NCBI GenBank assembly: GCA_030374805.1
Contig: JARGSG010000056.1
Coordinates: 62,001-126,000 of the forward strand
Direction of reading: 5' to 3'
Source of the DNA: Gracilaria gracilis
Taxonomy: Eukaryota; Rhodophyta; Florideophyceae; Gracilariales; Gracilariaceae
Length of the DNA stretch: 64,000 bases
Position numbers and translations under genes: made by a program. The notes under the pieces were generated by a model. It saw only the letters and a program-made list of their open reading frames with translations. It was not told the origin of the DNA and searched no databases. Below are positions 31,184 through 44,955 of this stretch, piece by piece (within the stretch, counting starts at the first letter, position 1; every line of letters begins with the position of its first letter).

Positions 31184-32157
31184 GTAGAACAAACCCCAAA
31201 GAGGGTACGTGTCCACCAGGGTGTCCGAGTCCTGCTCCCACAAAAGGGCGAACTCAGAAGTAGAGCCCTCTGCCCGTGCGCGTGCCGCGTGGCAGCCGGG
31301 TGTAAACGGGAGACGGTGCTGGAATAACCTGCAGAGGTAAAGAAGAGCGTGGGCCTAGAGAGAAATAACCAACGACGGATCAAGAGAGAACGAGTCTAGA
31401 AGTGGAGCGAACGGTGCCGTAAGACGGTGTAATGCTCCTACGGAGAACCACACGAGCGAAGCTACGGCCCGTGCCAACGTCGGGAACAGGGCCGATAGCG
31501 GAACGAGACACACACACGAGTGTCCAAATATAACTCTATACAGAGGCGGAAGCGAGACCTGCACCAGGAAAACGATGAACTAAACAAAGATCCGGTACCT
31601 CGGCGAACGAGAACAAATACAACCTGATACTGGGGTAGTTAGCGAAACAAGCCAGAAACTGGTAGTAAATAACTTCCTTAGGGACCCTGGGGGGTGATTT
31701 TACCGAGACCAGTCGTGGTTACTCTCCTTAGAGAAGTCGTGAACCTACGTAGGCAGTAACAACCATAGCCCGACCTTCGGGAAGGAGACACGACTCAGTT
31801 GAGTTTTACTTAGTGGCTCCAGGGCGAGATTACCCGAGCATACATACTATCTACTGTATCTAGGGCTGCGCACTCCCACGAGGGCTCTACACGTGGACAA
31901 CCCAGTGTCAGGGTGCCAAAGCATCTACCCAGCGAGTGTGACGCCAAATACTTGGACAACTATGCCACTAGGCCCTACTGTACACCTATTTCATAGGTTC
32001 TATCCCAGATTCACCTAACAAGGTACCTCCCCAACCATATTTCCAATTTCACCCGAAACGCGGTTCCTATTCCTAGTCTGACACGTCAGAGCTCAATGAG
32101 TAGAGCTCCATTATGAGAAAGTTCATTGTACTGACATCGGATTGCCATTGCTCCACA
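31184..32157 (-). repeat. 3' LTR of the gypsy element
   Basis: A 974-base terminal repeat that starts TG and ends CA in both readings. It matches 41837-42829 over its full length apart from scattered substitutions and one indel of about 20 bases. The purine tract AAGAAGGGGGAGA abuts it on the element's inner side. Confidence 0.9.
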
Positions 32158-32238
32158 TCTCCCCCTTCTTAGCCAAGGGTTCGCGCTTTGGTCCGCGGGA
32201 AGGCGCCGGCGACCGGTACGTAAATACTGATCCTCAGA

Positions 32239-34154
32239 ATGGCGGACTCCGAGACTTCGGCAATACCTTCGCAGCTTCCTGAACCAACGCGTGGTACACA
32301 ACAACACCCTCCTCCGATTTCGCGGCAACAACCGTCATCTCCAACCTTCTCTTCTACAGCAGGCATGAACCCCTTTCGCTACTAACCCGCTTCCGGGGAA
32401 CGCTTCTCATGTGCCTCACAGGCGGCTTCGTCGAGTGCTGCTCCCTTCGAGAACCTTTCGTACTTAGGCTTTCAACAGCCTCCTATGCAGGCGTCATCTC
32501 AGTTCTATTCGTCCCAAGCTACGGTGCCAGCTCATCAACCCTCGGGGTATCAGCAATCTCCTTACCAAATGGCAGGCTCGTCCGGATACTTCGGCGGGTT
32601 TAACTCGATGGCCCTCCCGCAAGGGGGCTCTCATGCACAGCTGCAGTACCATCCATCTGGTTACCAACCTCCTGGCTACTTCTTCCAACAGGGCGCTCAA
32701 CCTGGACAATCCTCGCAAGGCTACGACCCCTCAGCGGCTTCTCAGGCTCCCGATGTCGATGCAGCGGCGTGGAACTCCGAGCAAGCTATGCCGTTAACGG
32801 TCAATGCCAGGGGCTGGATCAGCCTGAAAAGTCTCCCTTTCAGGCGGCCCCGGCAGCATGGCGAGGTGTATTGCCGCGCACCTTGGTTCCATCCGACGGC
32901 CGTAGTCGACGAGGCTCTTATTGGCTCGTATACTGAGAACGGTTACCTCAAAGGTGGGCTATATCGCGAAGTAGTTCGGTCCAGAAGCTGGCGACTCTGT
33001 GTGGCGGTCGATCTCCTGCACCTGTTCTGTGCGGGCGGTGATTCTCTTAGTCGCACTAGGGCACTGTGGGCTCGTGCGGCCTACGAAGGAGCTAGCCATG
33101 TTCGATCGGAGCACTTGGTACCGTAGCGGTTCGACTTTGACCTGTCACACTTCCGAAAGTTCGACGAGAGGTCCTACGGGTACGCATTAGCGGAGTTCAA
33201 CGAATCTCCCCATAGGGCTGAGATACCGAACGTGGTCGATGGTTTGCTTCTCTGGAGTCGTCCCCTTCTTCGGGGGGAATTCCGATACCTTCGGCGATCA
33301 TCCAATGATTTCTTGTGGAGCTTTGAGCGCCGTGTGCGGCTGGAGTGAAGCTTGCGGTCCCGTCGAGGGTTCCTGAATCCGTATCAGCACTTGGAGGCTG
33401 AGCGATTGCACTATAACTCTCTGCCGGGCGATACGCTGCACTTCCCAGCTGGGGGCCGAATTTCGAGGTCCCGCGAGTGTGCTACGCCGATCTTCCTCCG
33501 TGCCTCTACTATGTAGGCTGTAGAATGTTGAACGATCCCTGCTCTGGGTACTGGACGCTCTTTGCGGCGGAGTGGGGTGCCCGCGTGGCGGTACATCTCC
33601 TGTGGGATACGTACGATCATTACCGTCTCTGGTATCTCCCTCCGATGCTCCGATGGATTATCCGGCGACAGGATCTGTCTATACCCTTGGGGTCCGATTC
33701 CAACCAGGACGAGGTTCACTTGCTTCTACGCTTCATCGAGGCCGTCGATTGGGACCGGATTCAGGTGCACTGGCAGCCAGAAAGTGGTACTCGCGGCAAC
33801 GACCGATCACCGGGGAGAATATCCACCCGTTCGGGGACCTTCGCGTACTTCGGTCCGTTGGAACGGCAAATGATCTCCGAGGCCCATGCTAGAGCGATGA
33901 TGCGGGCCCCTAGGGCTATGCCGATTGGACACCCGACTGGGTTCGTCTTCCCTGACGACTATGGGCCTCCAGCACACTGGGTCGATCCCTCCTTAGATCA
34001 TGGTGATGGCGAGGTGGTGGACGACGACATCCCTCTTCTGGTTGTTCCGAATACGGACGCTGACGCGGCACAGGTCCCTGCGGAGGGCACTCAAGCTCCC
34101 GCGGGTTGGGGTCTTGCGACGCCGGCTCCCGGAAACAACGCTGGTCACCAGTAG
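32239..34154 (+). other. Antisense accessory gene region of the gypsy element (fossil)
   Basis: Between pol and the 3' LTR, long frames run on the strand opposite to gag-pol. The product would be Gln/Pro/Gly/Ser-rich at the N-terminus and Trp/Arg-rich later, with an acidic end. No family was recognised. Antisense or extra genes in this position are known from some plant Ty3/gypsy lineages. The region is broken in about two places. Confidence 0.45.
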
Positions 34155-37100
34155 TCTGGGCAGGGTGCCTGAGGTCGTGTAGTTCTGTCGCTCAGATACG
34201 ATTAACCCAATTAGGCCACAGCTTGGCATTACTTCTCTCCTCCTGTGGGATCTTTCTCGTGTTCGAGCTTCTTTCATACTTCCTTCCTTTTCCTTCTTCA
34301 TTTCCTAACCAGGATGCACTTCATTTCCATTCGTGGCAACATCTTCCTAGATAATTCATTACTTCTTACTTCTTAGTTCCGTTATACGGCGATGAACCGT
34401 CAATTCGGTGCGCTTTTTTTTTCGTTCATATTGTACATAAGACCAACCTTGTGGGTGTCTTCTCTTCTCTTCTTAGAGCTCCTCGCAACCTACCGCGTAG
34501 CGGCACACCATATTTACCACATGTCGGTGACAAGTCTATCCCACTTGGGCATTATCCAGAGTTGGGGGTAATGCGGACCGGGTTCTTCGGTGATAACCGA
34601 TGATCTTGGACCTCGTAAGGTGCTCAATTGGCTCCCAAGTGTCCTACTCTGGGGGATAGCCGTACCAACGGACGCGATAGATTACTTTCCCGTCCTGGGC
34701 AACATCGTGCTTTACGATACGATCGACCACAAAATCCTGTAGGTATACCCCGACGTCTTCGGGTCCTTTGGTTGTTCCCGACATTAAACTTTGCTTCTCT
34801 ACGTAACCCGAGCGGGTACACGCAAGTAACAACGGGTTTCCGGCTTCGATGAGGTGGCGGTGTCTCGTTGACAAGAGCGCTAACCGTCACGACGGGGAAT
34901 GGCTAACTTCCGTTTCCGGCTGCAAATCTCCACGAAAGTGGCTTCTGGTGAAAGCTCTTCACTTCTGGAGTCCGGTGAACTAACCTCTTTTCCCAGTGGG
35001 CATCAACTTTAACTAACGACGACGTTCCTGATCCAGGCGAAGTTGCTTCTCGACGCGGGAGAGCCGTTGCGACGGAGATACTGCGTTGCTCACTCCCTGT
35101 GCAGGGTGGCGGATTGGCCGGGCAACGGCGCTGTATTGCGTCGCATGCGCGCGCACTTGACGAGTGCCGACCAATCGGAACAGTTTGCACTACTCCACGT
35201 GGCAGAGTGCTAGCCAATCCGGTGGCGTTGCACACTGAGTGGGGATTTCCGTGCACGGCGCTGTCCTACTGAGGGCTTCTGCGCCACACGATGCTCCTGA
35301 GAGGGCTTCTCCGATGCTTTTCATAAACTTTCCTTTCTGAACCAGGCTTTACGACCTTATCCACAAGGATCCTCCGTTTCACCACACCTACTGTGGGTAC
35401 TTCCCATGGAGCTAATCGCTGCGCTGACCCATTGACGGGTCGGCGGAAACCTTCTTTTCGGTACGTCTTGCCTTCTGCGCCTCTTCCGAGCGAGGCGTAG
35501 AAGTAGCCAACGACTTAGACGCTCGCCCACGAGAGTTCTCATTACTAACAGTGGTCTTCCTCGCAGGGGTAACTTCGTCTTCATTACTGACATTCGCCTC
35601 GACTGAGGATTCTACACGCGTGTGCGTTAGCGGCGATATTCCCGATCCGGGCTCCTGTCTCTTTGAGAGCTCAAGCACGTCAGCCAATCCAGCAGATGCC
35701 GGAGCAGCCTGAGCTAGATTACGTGAGTCCTCCCCCTTTTTAGGGTGCGATACGGCAGCTGATATTACCGTAGCCGGTGGTTGAACTCGAGTTGAGTGCG
35801 TAGGCGTAGCGCGAGAGAGTGGGCTATCCTTGACTAGCTCTGATACCTCAAGTAGATCCGATAAACCCCTTTCCTGGTGCGGGAGAATTGACGGGCGGTT
35901 CGCGCTGTCCCTGTTTGATTCTGTTCCTTCCTGTGTTGCAGGTACTCCAGTTCCGGTTTCCGGTAGCGTTACCAATTCTTGGAGTGGGCTCGGTGCCCTG
36001 TAGACGCGATCGCTTGATACCCGTTCGTGTTGGTTATTAATCCCCAGCACGACGCTGTCTCCAGACATGAAAATAACTTTATAGGGTCCATCCGCAATCG
36101 GCGATAACTTGTGGCGGCGTTTGTTCTCCGGGTTGTAATACTCCTTACGAAGGAACACATAATCTTCTCCCTGTAAGTTAGGTAACGGTCTCCGAATTCG
36201 GCTATCAAAGTTGCGCTTGTAGGCGAGCTGAGCCTTGTCCATTGAGGCATGTGCTGCAGGTACCAGCTTGTTAAGCCATTTCTTCCACGCATCGCGGTAC
36301 AAGCCCGGTGATGGGAACGTATCTAGAGTTGGCTGCGCCTCGATTGCTAGAGGAGGTGGTCTCCTCGACAGTACCAGCTCAAATGGTGAAAGTCCTGTTA
36401 CCCGATGAACCTGGGTGTTGTACGCATACGTGATAGCGTCCGTGAACTGATCCCACGTCCTGGGATGATCTGCCACATAGGATCTCAAAGCACCAAGGAT
36501 GGTTCGATTAAATCCCTCTACTTGTCCGTTCTCTTGCGGACGATAAGTCGTAGTGAATAAATTCCTAATATCCAGGATTCTACACACATCTTGAAAGAAC
36601 TTCGAGGTGAATTGAGAGCCGTTATCGGAAAGTAACTGTCCCGGTAGGCCATACACAAAGACCCAGTGGGTAATAAACGCTTGAGCCACAGCGGCTGCTG
36701 TTATCCGTTTGAGCGGTACTGTTCTGACCAATTTAGAGAACCTGTCGGTGATGACCAGTAGGTACCGGTTCCCTCGAGAGGTCTTAATCAATTCTCCAAG
36801 AATGTCAATGGCGACGAACTCCAGCGATGCCCATGCGGGAAACAACGTTAACTCCTTCGAGTACTTTCTTAATTTGACGTCATTCTTGGCACAAGTCTGA
36901 CAGAACCGGCGTACTGCGTAACAGTCGAACGCCATTGCGGGCCAATAGAAGTCCCTTCTTAAGGTGAGGTAAAGCTTCCTTCCTCCCGGGTGGGCTCCCA
37001 ACTTCACATAGTGAGACAAGTGCAGTACCCGACTCTGTAAGGAGTGAGGTACCACCATTTGTGGGTTGGTTTCAACCGTTCGCACCAAGTAGCCTTGGTC

Positions 37101-40100
37101 ATTCACCTGGAAAGGTATCCTATACCCATCGTTCAGACGGGCCCTAACCTGTATACAAAAGGGATCCCTCTGCTGTTCCCGTATCATCTCCTCGGGCGAA
37201 ATCGGTACAAATGACCCGGTATCCGATTCTGCAGTCTGTGTGGCGAGAATATCGTCACACACATCATTCGATAGGATTTCTGTCCTCCCCCCACCGAGGT
37301 CACCAACCATAAAGCATGGTATCTCTTCCGTGTCCTCGGTGGGTTCAGCTTCTGCTGCAGTGCCCAAACGGGATAGAGCGTCTGCCTGCAAGTTCGAGAA
37401 GCCTTTCTTGTACACTACTTCAAAGTCAAATTTTGAGAGTCGGAGTCTCCATCGCATCAGTCGTCCCGACGGTTCGGTAATTTCCATGAGCCAGCGTAGG
37501 CAAGAATGGTCCGTGTGTACCCGAAAGTGGGTTCCCATCAAGTACGGTCTCAACGTTGAGAGGGCCCATACAACGGCAAGACATTCCTTCTCCTAGACGG
37601 AGTAATTCCGTTCGTGCACATTCAGTGATCTCGACCAATACCCGATAGGGTGCCGTTTGCCAGACTTTTCCCCCTGGAACAACGCACAACCAACTTGGTT
37701 CGCACTCGCATCAGTGTCAACCTCGTAGGTTAAGCCGGGTTTCGGCAGGGCCAAGACTGGTGGCGACGTTACAGCTTCAATTAGTGCCGCAAATGCGGAG
37801 GGTTCCGCATCGCCAAAGGGTTCCAACTCCACTGGTCTTTCTTCCATCAGGAGGTTGTTCAACGGCGAAGCAATATCCGAAAAGTTCGGCACGAAACGAC
37901 GGTAAACGTTACACAGGCCTAAGAAGGATCGAAGCTAAGTTTGAGTTCTTGGGTGGCTCGCCTCTTTCAAGGATTTTACCCGCACCTCGTCAATAGAGAG
38001 CTTACCTGGGCGAATAATATGCCCAAGATACTTAACCGATTCGGTGAAAAACTCGCACTTCTTAAGCTTCAAGGTAATCCCTGCGTCCCGTAAAACGGTC
38101 ATAACTTCCCGTACATGGGTGAGATGGTCCTCCATGTTATTGGAAAAGACGACGACGTCGTCCAAGTATACCGAACAGGTGGTCCACTTGAACCTAGCCA
38201 GGAGGATATCAACCGCTCGCTGAAACGTTGCGGGGGCGTTCGTTAACCCAAAGGGCATTCTCCGAAAACGGTACAGGCCTCGATGGCACACGGAGGCCGT
38301 CTTATTTTTATCTTCTTCGCTTATGGGCACTTGCCTGTATCCCCAATTGGCATCTAAAGTGGTAAACACTTTCGCGCTCCCTAGAGAATCGATATATTCG
38401 TCCATACGGAGAATCGGGTATACGTCTTTCACTTTAACCGCATTTAACTTTCGGTAATCGATACAAAATCTCCATGATCCATCCGGCTTCGGCACCAAAC
38501 CAACTGGTGACGCCCAAGGGGATTGACCGGGCTCAATAACGCCGGCTCGGAGCATCTTCTCGACTTGATATTTTTCCTCTTCTCGGGCCTTCAGTCCTGC
38601 CCTGTAAGGGTGTTGCGCAATGGGCCGAGTGTTCGGAAGTAGATCGATGCAATGCTCTGTGACTCCAATTGTTCCGAGTGTACCATCCCACATGGGCGTA
38701 AACTCGCGAAGCATATCGCGTAGCTTCTCCCGATGGGACCCCAGTACGTGCTCCAAATTGAGCTTCATTAACTCCTCAACAGGGTTTGTCTGTTCAATGC
38801 CAGGTGGCAACGGTTTAACCTCAAAAGGTGCTGGGGTGTCTGAACCCGAGTTCTTCTGGGTATCATTCGTATCGGCTTCAAGTGACTCATTCCGTAATTC
38901 GGCGAATTCGGCGGCCTCCTCCCCCTCCTTAGGGTCAGATACACCGAGCACGGTTCCAATCGGAATCTTCGTGGGTATCACTGCAGCGGGGTGCGGTAGT
39001 ACCGTGCCAATTGCTTGGTTCTTTGTTAACCATTGTTTGGTTTTGCCAAGATTGGCGACGAGGACCTTAAAGGTTTCATCCGGTTGAATCGTTACAACTC
39101 CATTAGCAAAAGCTATCTGGCGCTCTTCATATAGTGCCGGTGACGGCTGCACTGTGTGTAGACCAAACTGTTTGGTGACGACTTCGACCCACACCTGAGA
39201 CTCCGGCGGAAGGTGGACCGATTTGAGCACGTGCAACTTCATTGATGCCACTGTGCCTTTGGTAGGCTAATGTGCAACCGGAAGCGGTACTTGTTTCCGC
39301 GTAGCGGCTCGCAGAGGTCTCCGGACAATCGGAATTATTGAACCGTCTTCCATTTCTATGGTACGCTTCCGAGGACGGATATTTTCCACAAACCTGTCAC
39401 AGAAATCACAACCCAGTATAACTGGTGCGGCTAGGGAATCGTTCACGACGAAATCTACCTTCACGAGGTGCCTCCCTAATCTTACCAGGAGCGAAATGTA
39501 ACCAGCCGTACTAATAGGATTGTTGTTGGCATCCGAAATATCCATTGATGGACCGTAACGAACACGTTCCTGAAGAGCAGGCGGTATCAGTTTCCTGTGA
39601 ATAAGGTTAGGAGCAGCGCCTGTGTCCAGGACCGACAACTGACGAACCGTAAAATGTTCTGAAAGGCCGAGATCGGCGTAAACTTTATAGTTCCACTTGG
39701 CCATGACCAGGATTCTATCCGGGAGACGGGGATTACGGGCCCGTATCCATGGTCGAAAAAGAACACAAAAGTGTTCCGAATTCACGTCGGTGGCCGCCAT
39801 TTTCCTTGAAAGGATCGTAACAGTTGGGGAGCGAAGCGAAGGCGCCTCGGGCGTCTTCTGCTTCGACTTGGAAGACGCCCCTCCCGCCGGGGAGACTCCC
39901 ATATTTAGTTTTTCGGAGATGGAACCGCCTGATGCGGGCGATTTACCTCCGCGGGAACTACCTGATTTCCGTGTACCGGTTCGCGACGCTGAGCCTGAAA
40001 GTTACTCTGCGCGAAGGCAGGGTTACCATGCATGGTTCCAGCAGCTCCCTGAAGGGCCAACGAATGCTTAGCACCTTCATAAAATGTTCTGGGGACCCGT

Positions 40101-41836
40101 GCCTGTTCCTCGGGCGTCAGAGACTCGAACTCAGTGACGATTTTCAACCTATACCTTGCCGGGACTGTGCATTGCGGTGTAATATGACCAAAAGCATAAC
40201 ATTCGTAGCAGATCACTGCGATTGAACCATCGTTGGGACGCGCTACAACACGACCCTGCTTGGTGCTATCCCTCCATCCTGGGCGAGTTGTCCTCATCAT
40301 GCGACCTCCATAGGATATCAGTGCTGCTGGAACCCGGCGATCCTGAGCATACAGGGCCGGATCGCACTCCGTAGACGGCACCGTGGTTGACGGCAATTCC
40401 GAGGTGGCAATTGAAGTGCCGATAGAACTAGGATTACTACCTATGAGATGCACATTATCCATGTCCATACTGGCTTCATTCCCATATGAAAGGGCCAGAG
40501 AAGATTCAGAATTATTGGCACACAGTTCCTTACGAGGTTTCGATCCGGAAAGACGCCGAGCTCGGAGCGTATCCCCTTCAGCCTGGGCGTACTGTACCAA
40601 TTCCAAATAGGTTATCTTCCGATTCTCCTCCCGATAACTGGCTACAACTGCCCGAATCGCGGGATTTAACCCATTGACAAACATCGCACATCTCTCCTGT
40701 GAAGGATGAACATTACCATAGCTGTAGAAAGCCTTATTCAAACGCGTTGAATAAGCTGTTTCCGTTTTTTCCGGACGTTGCTTCAGTTCCCTATGGGCCG
40801 ACGTAGCCTGCTGAATGGCATGACCAGTAGCGTATGACCTTAAGAGGTAATTAACCGCTTCGGGCCAACAAGTAACGCCGCCTTCCGAGGCTCTTGACGA
40901 TCCAAGGATGGAATTAAACTGGTCTTCAGCCTGACCTTTCAGGTGATAGGGGAGGGCAACGTACGCCTGTCCCTCCGTCATTCCAAGAATATCGGCTTCA
41001 TGAACGAACCTAGAGAGGAAATCCAGCACCCGGATGGGGTCTTCTCCTGTAAAATCGCGATTCTTGAGTGTCATGCTGAGCTTACGGATGTGCGCCCTCA
41101 CCTTTTCGGTACTTCTAGAGGTTATCTTCCTTTCGGACTTCTGTGACCGATAATAACGGTATGATAACAACTTCCGATTCACCGGATTCGTAGGCTTCAA
41201 CTCCTTAAGACCAGGACACTTAGCTTTCTTCTCCCGGGTACGAATTCCACCTTGAGAGGTAAACATGGCCCTTGAACGGGACGATCGAGAATGTCGACGA
41301 CGACTACCTTCCGAGGCAGCAGACGATGACGACGATAACGAGCTGTCCGAGCTGTCAGAGTCAGAGTCAGAATCAGACGAATCCACGTGGTGGCGAAACT
41401 CTTTTGAGGACTTGCGATGGCCCTTCTTATCAGAGTGATGAACGAAATCTTTCGAAACAGATTTCTCCCGTGGGGGGACTTCTGCTTCTCCATCCATTCT
41501 AATATTGGCTTCGAGGGTACCCAGACGGGCGTTAATTCGATCCGTTGTCAGACGTCTTCGACGGTTGTTTCCGGCTCCCTGATTTCTTCTCCTTCACCGG
41601 TAGCGGTTCAGGAACTGACCGCGCTTGCGGGGGTAGACCAGAACCGACAGAACGGGCCTTGGACGGACTTGGCCGTTTTCCGGATCCCATTCCAGTGACA
41701 GTAACAAACCCAAGCGGGGAAACAACTTCCAAAACAACAACAAACTTCTAGTTTCGAACTCTTATGAGTACTACTTCAACTAAACTTTCTTTTCAGGCTC
41801 TAGTCCACTAGACTCTTCTAGGTTGGGAGACCAGAA

Positions 41837-42829
41837 TGTAGAGCAAACCTCAAAGAGGGTACGTGTCCACCAGGGTGTCCGAGTCCTGCTCCCACAAAAG
41901 GGCGAACTCAGAAGTAGAGCTCTCTGCCCGTGCGCGTGCCGCGTGGCAGCCGGGTGTAAACCGGAGACGGTGCTGGAATAACCTGCAGAGGTAAAGAAGA
42001 GCGTGGGCCTAGAGAGAAATAACCAACGACGGATCAAGAGAGAACGAGTCTAGAAGTGGAGCGAACGGTGCCGTAAGACGGTGTAATGCTCCTACGGAAA
42101 ACCACACGAGCGAAGCTACGGTCCGTGCCAACGGCGGGAACAGGGCCGATAGCGGAACGAGACACACACACGAGTGTCCAAATATAACTTTATACAGAAG
42201 CGGGAGTGAGACCTGCACCGGGAAAACGATGAACTAAACAAAGATCCGGTACCTTGGCGAACGACAACAAATACAACTTGATACTGGGGTAATTAGCGAA
42301 ACAAGCCAGAAACTGGTAGTAAAGAACTTCCTCAGGGACCCTGAGGGGGGACTTTACTGAGACCAGTCGTGTTTACTCTCCTTAGAGTAGTCGTGATCCT
42401 ACGTAGGCAGTAACAACCATAGCCCGACCTTCGGGATGAAGACCACGTACTTCAGGAAGTATACGACCGAGGTGAGTTTTGCTTAGTGGCTCCAGGGCGA
42501 GATCGCCCGAGCATATATACTATCTACTGTATCTAGGGCTGCGTACTCCCACGAGGGTTCTACACGTGGACAACCCATTGTCAGGGTGCCACAGTATCTA
42601 CGCAGCGGGTGTGACGCCTAATATTTGGACAAGTATGCCACAAGGCCCTACTTTACATCTATTTCATAAGTTCTATCCCAGATTCACCTAACAAGGTACG
42701 TCCCAACAATATTTCCAATTTCACCCGAAACGGGGTCCATATTCATAGTCTGACACGTCAGGGCTCAATGGAGAGAGCTCCATTATGAGAAACTTCATTG
42801 TGCCGACATCGGATTGCCATTGCTCCACA
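41837..42829 (-). repeat. 5' LTR of the gypsy element
   Basis: A 993-base partner of the repeat at 31184-32157. It is followed, on the element's inner side, by a TGGTCTCCCAACC primer-binding-like site. I cannot assign that site to a tRNA. Confidence 0.9.
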
Positions 42830-44387
42830 ACGACCAGTACATCTCCAAGAGTCCCCAACATTAGTGCATCTCAAATGTGATGTCGAATATCATTACTTTC
42901 TTATGAAGAACAATGGGTCGGAAGAATATTTGTCATGGGCAGTTGTGGTTGGTACTGGAACGCATAAACACACTTGGCCCGTAATGAAGCCATCTCCAAA
43001 GTTGGTTCAAAGATTTATATCAAATCTTTGTGAGGAATCTAAGATTCTCACCGGTCCTATGATTCTTCAAAAGCTTGAGGAAAAGTTTGGCTGTGCACCA
43101 TCCCTTGCAACCGTGAAGAGTATCCGCAGAACGATTCGGAAAGAGAGACATCCCGCTGGAAAGTAATTTGCAGCCTTTCTCGAGGCCTTTCATTCTCAAA
43201 AGCAGATTGTTAGAAGTTGACATTGTTACGTGCTTTCAATTGAAGACCACAGGGAAAGTGATGAATTCAAACAGACCCGAGAGCAGAAAGGTATATCCGT
43301 TATATTTGGTGAGCCAAGGCTGTTAGATAAGACTGCCAAAAGTCCTAGATTTCGTTGCGATGGAACATTTGGAATTGTGAACGCGTTTGACGAAAACGGT
43401 GAACTCTTGGTATTTGAATTGGTTTCAATTGCTGCTAAAGATGAAGACACTGGATGTATATACTCTGTAATGCATCAGCTTTGCACGAGAAAGACAACAA
43501 ATTCACGCTCATTGCTTTTCCATGAGTTCGTTAAGCAGTTGCAGTATCGCGGCCTTTGTGATCCACTCTGTGCATCCGGAAAAGAACGTCTTACGATGGC
43601 TACAGACTTTGAAACAACATATGCATTTAGCTTAGCCCGAACTCTGAGCGAGGAATTTAGGTCAGGGACTGTTATTGAATATTTGAAGGCAATTGCAGTG
43701 GGATGTAACGTTCATGCAAAGCGGTGCATCATGAAAAAGTGTAACTTGGGGAACGAGGGAGCTCTCTTTCAATGAGCAATAGAAACACGAGACCTGAAAT
43801 CTTGTGAAGAATGCGATACAGCGCTAGATTATATGAGATGCATGGGTGGGAAGTGGGAGTCCTTCTCAAACTGGTTGAGAAGCAACCAGTGTGCTTTCAT
43901 ACTATGGTTTCAGAAGCTGAACTGCTCCATTCCTGTCGGAGAAAGACATCTTGCACTTCTCTTTGATACGAATGCAAACGAATCTTACCACAACAGAGTG
44001 AAGTCATTGCCACATTACGCAATGAAACGTGGCCGAAGACTGGAGTTTCTGGACGCAATGCAGTTGTTGAGGGAACTCGACCAGCGAGATGCATCAAATC
44101 TATGCAAAATCACGCCTTTAGATGGTTACCAAAAAACGTCACGACCTGAGTGGAGACGTACACAATCCAAGGCGCGTAAGAGAAATGCTACCGAAGTTAT
44201 CGTCATTGATGACAATGAAGTTGCGGCGCAAGAACCAAAGAAGGCTAAGAAGGCTAAACAGACTTCAAGCACTCGAAAGTGCGCAGCCCCACCTACCAAA
44301 ACAATCGACGAGGTGAACGCGAAGATAGAGAGACTTGAAAACATGCTAGTAAAAGTATTGGAACAGGAACAGAAGGATACGGCATAA

Positions 44388-44955
44388 AGCTTTTGTAATT
44401 TGACGACCTCATATATAAAATTCAGTACCATTTCATAAATATATACATCATTCAAAAAGTATATTTCAGAATTTATGTTCAACTCCTGTCTTACTAGCAC
44501 GTTTGATAATCTTAATGTATGAAGAAAACTATTAGATGCTATAAAAGTAGAAAAGAAAATTGTTCTGTATATAAACCAATAATAGAATTTGATATAGTTT
44601 TCTTATGTATTTTATAAATATGTATGTCAGAATAGCAATCTACATAATATTTCGTAGAAGCTGTATGAATTTCATAATCTTTATAGGTAATTATGACAAC
44701 TATATCATAAGGGATTGAGATTCTGCCGTTGAGCTTTGTCAATTTACGTTCATTTTAAATATATGGAATTATTTTAGATTTTCGTTGGAAGAATTGAACT
44801 TAATGTATTTCATTTCATGCTGACATGGCAGGTTTTGCCACATTCACTGATTCTGTCACCGTTTAGATGCAAAAGACGCTCTACGTACTTGAGGCGGGTT
44901 TCCGATCTCCACTCTGCCGTTTCTGTTCTGCTGGTCTCCGTCCACTGCGCGCGTC
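44388..44955. other. AT-rich spacer inside MULE-1
   Basis: About 570 bases, strongly AT-rich, between the transposase and ORF2. MULE-2 has an AT-rich spacer in the same place (53940-55233). It probably holds the transposase 3' end and the ORF2 promoter. Confidence 0.5.

Larger units (their letters stand above)
31184..42829 (-). mobile_element. Ty3/gypsy LTR retrotransposon (chromovirus-like) inside MULE-1
   Basis: An 11.6-kb fossil element reading on minus, inserted in the MULE-1 transposase with a perfect 5-base target duplication ACGAC (31179-31183 and 42830-42834). The right LTR is the 5' LTR. Parts in element order, roughly: gag 41.5-39.9 kb with a CCHC knuckle (CYECYAFGHITPQC); aspartic protease 39.9-39.3 kb (LDTGA); reverse transcriptase around 39-38 kb (YLDD); RNase H around 37.8 kb; integrase 37-35.4 kb with an HHCC zinc domain and D, D, E motifs; and a chromodomain-like segment near 34.7 kb (RVRWYGYP). 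A polypurine tract abuts the 3' LTR and a TGG-starting primer site follows the 5' LTR. The LTRs differ at roughly 6 percent by eye, so the insertion is not recent. Pol appears broken in a handful of places; gag looks whole. Confidence 0.85.
30090..44387 (+). pseudogene. MULE-1 transposase gene, split by retrotransposon
   Basis: The N-terminal half lies at 30090-31183 and the C-terminal half at 42835-44387, with the LTR element between them. The halves match the start and end of the MULE-2 transposase throughout (for example NLEGYGLTE, DPKKCSLVKLPPHLQGANP). The C-terminal half has a Cys/His stretch (HLKCDVEYHYF ... GTHKHTW) of FLYWCH/WRKY-GCM type. It then has the MULE catalytic core: Asp in FRCDGTFGIV, Asp in LTMATDFETTYAF, and the C-H pair in AVGCNVHAKRC. 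A basic, coiled-coil C-terminus ends at 44387. Besides the insertion there are about three frame breaks, near 30365, 43165 and 43775. An AT-rich leader without genes occupies 29141-30089. Confidence 0.75.
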
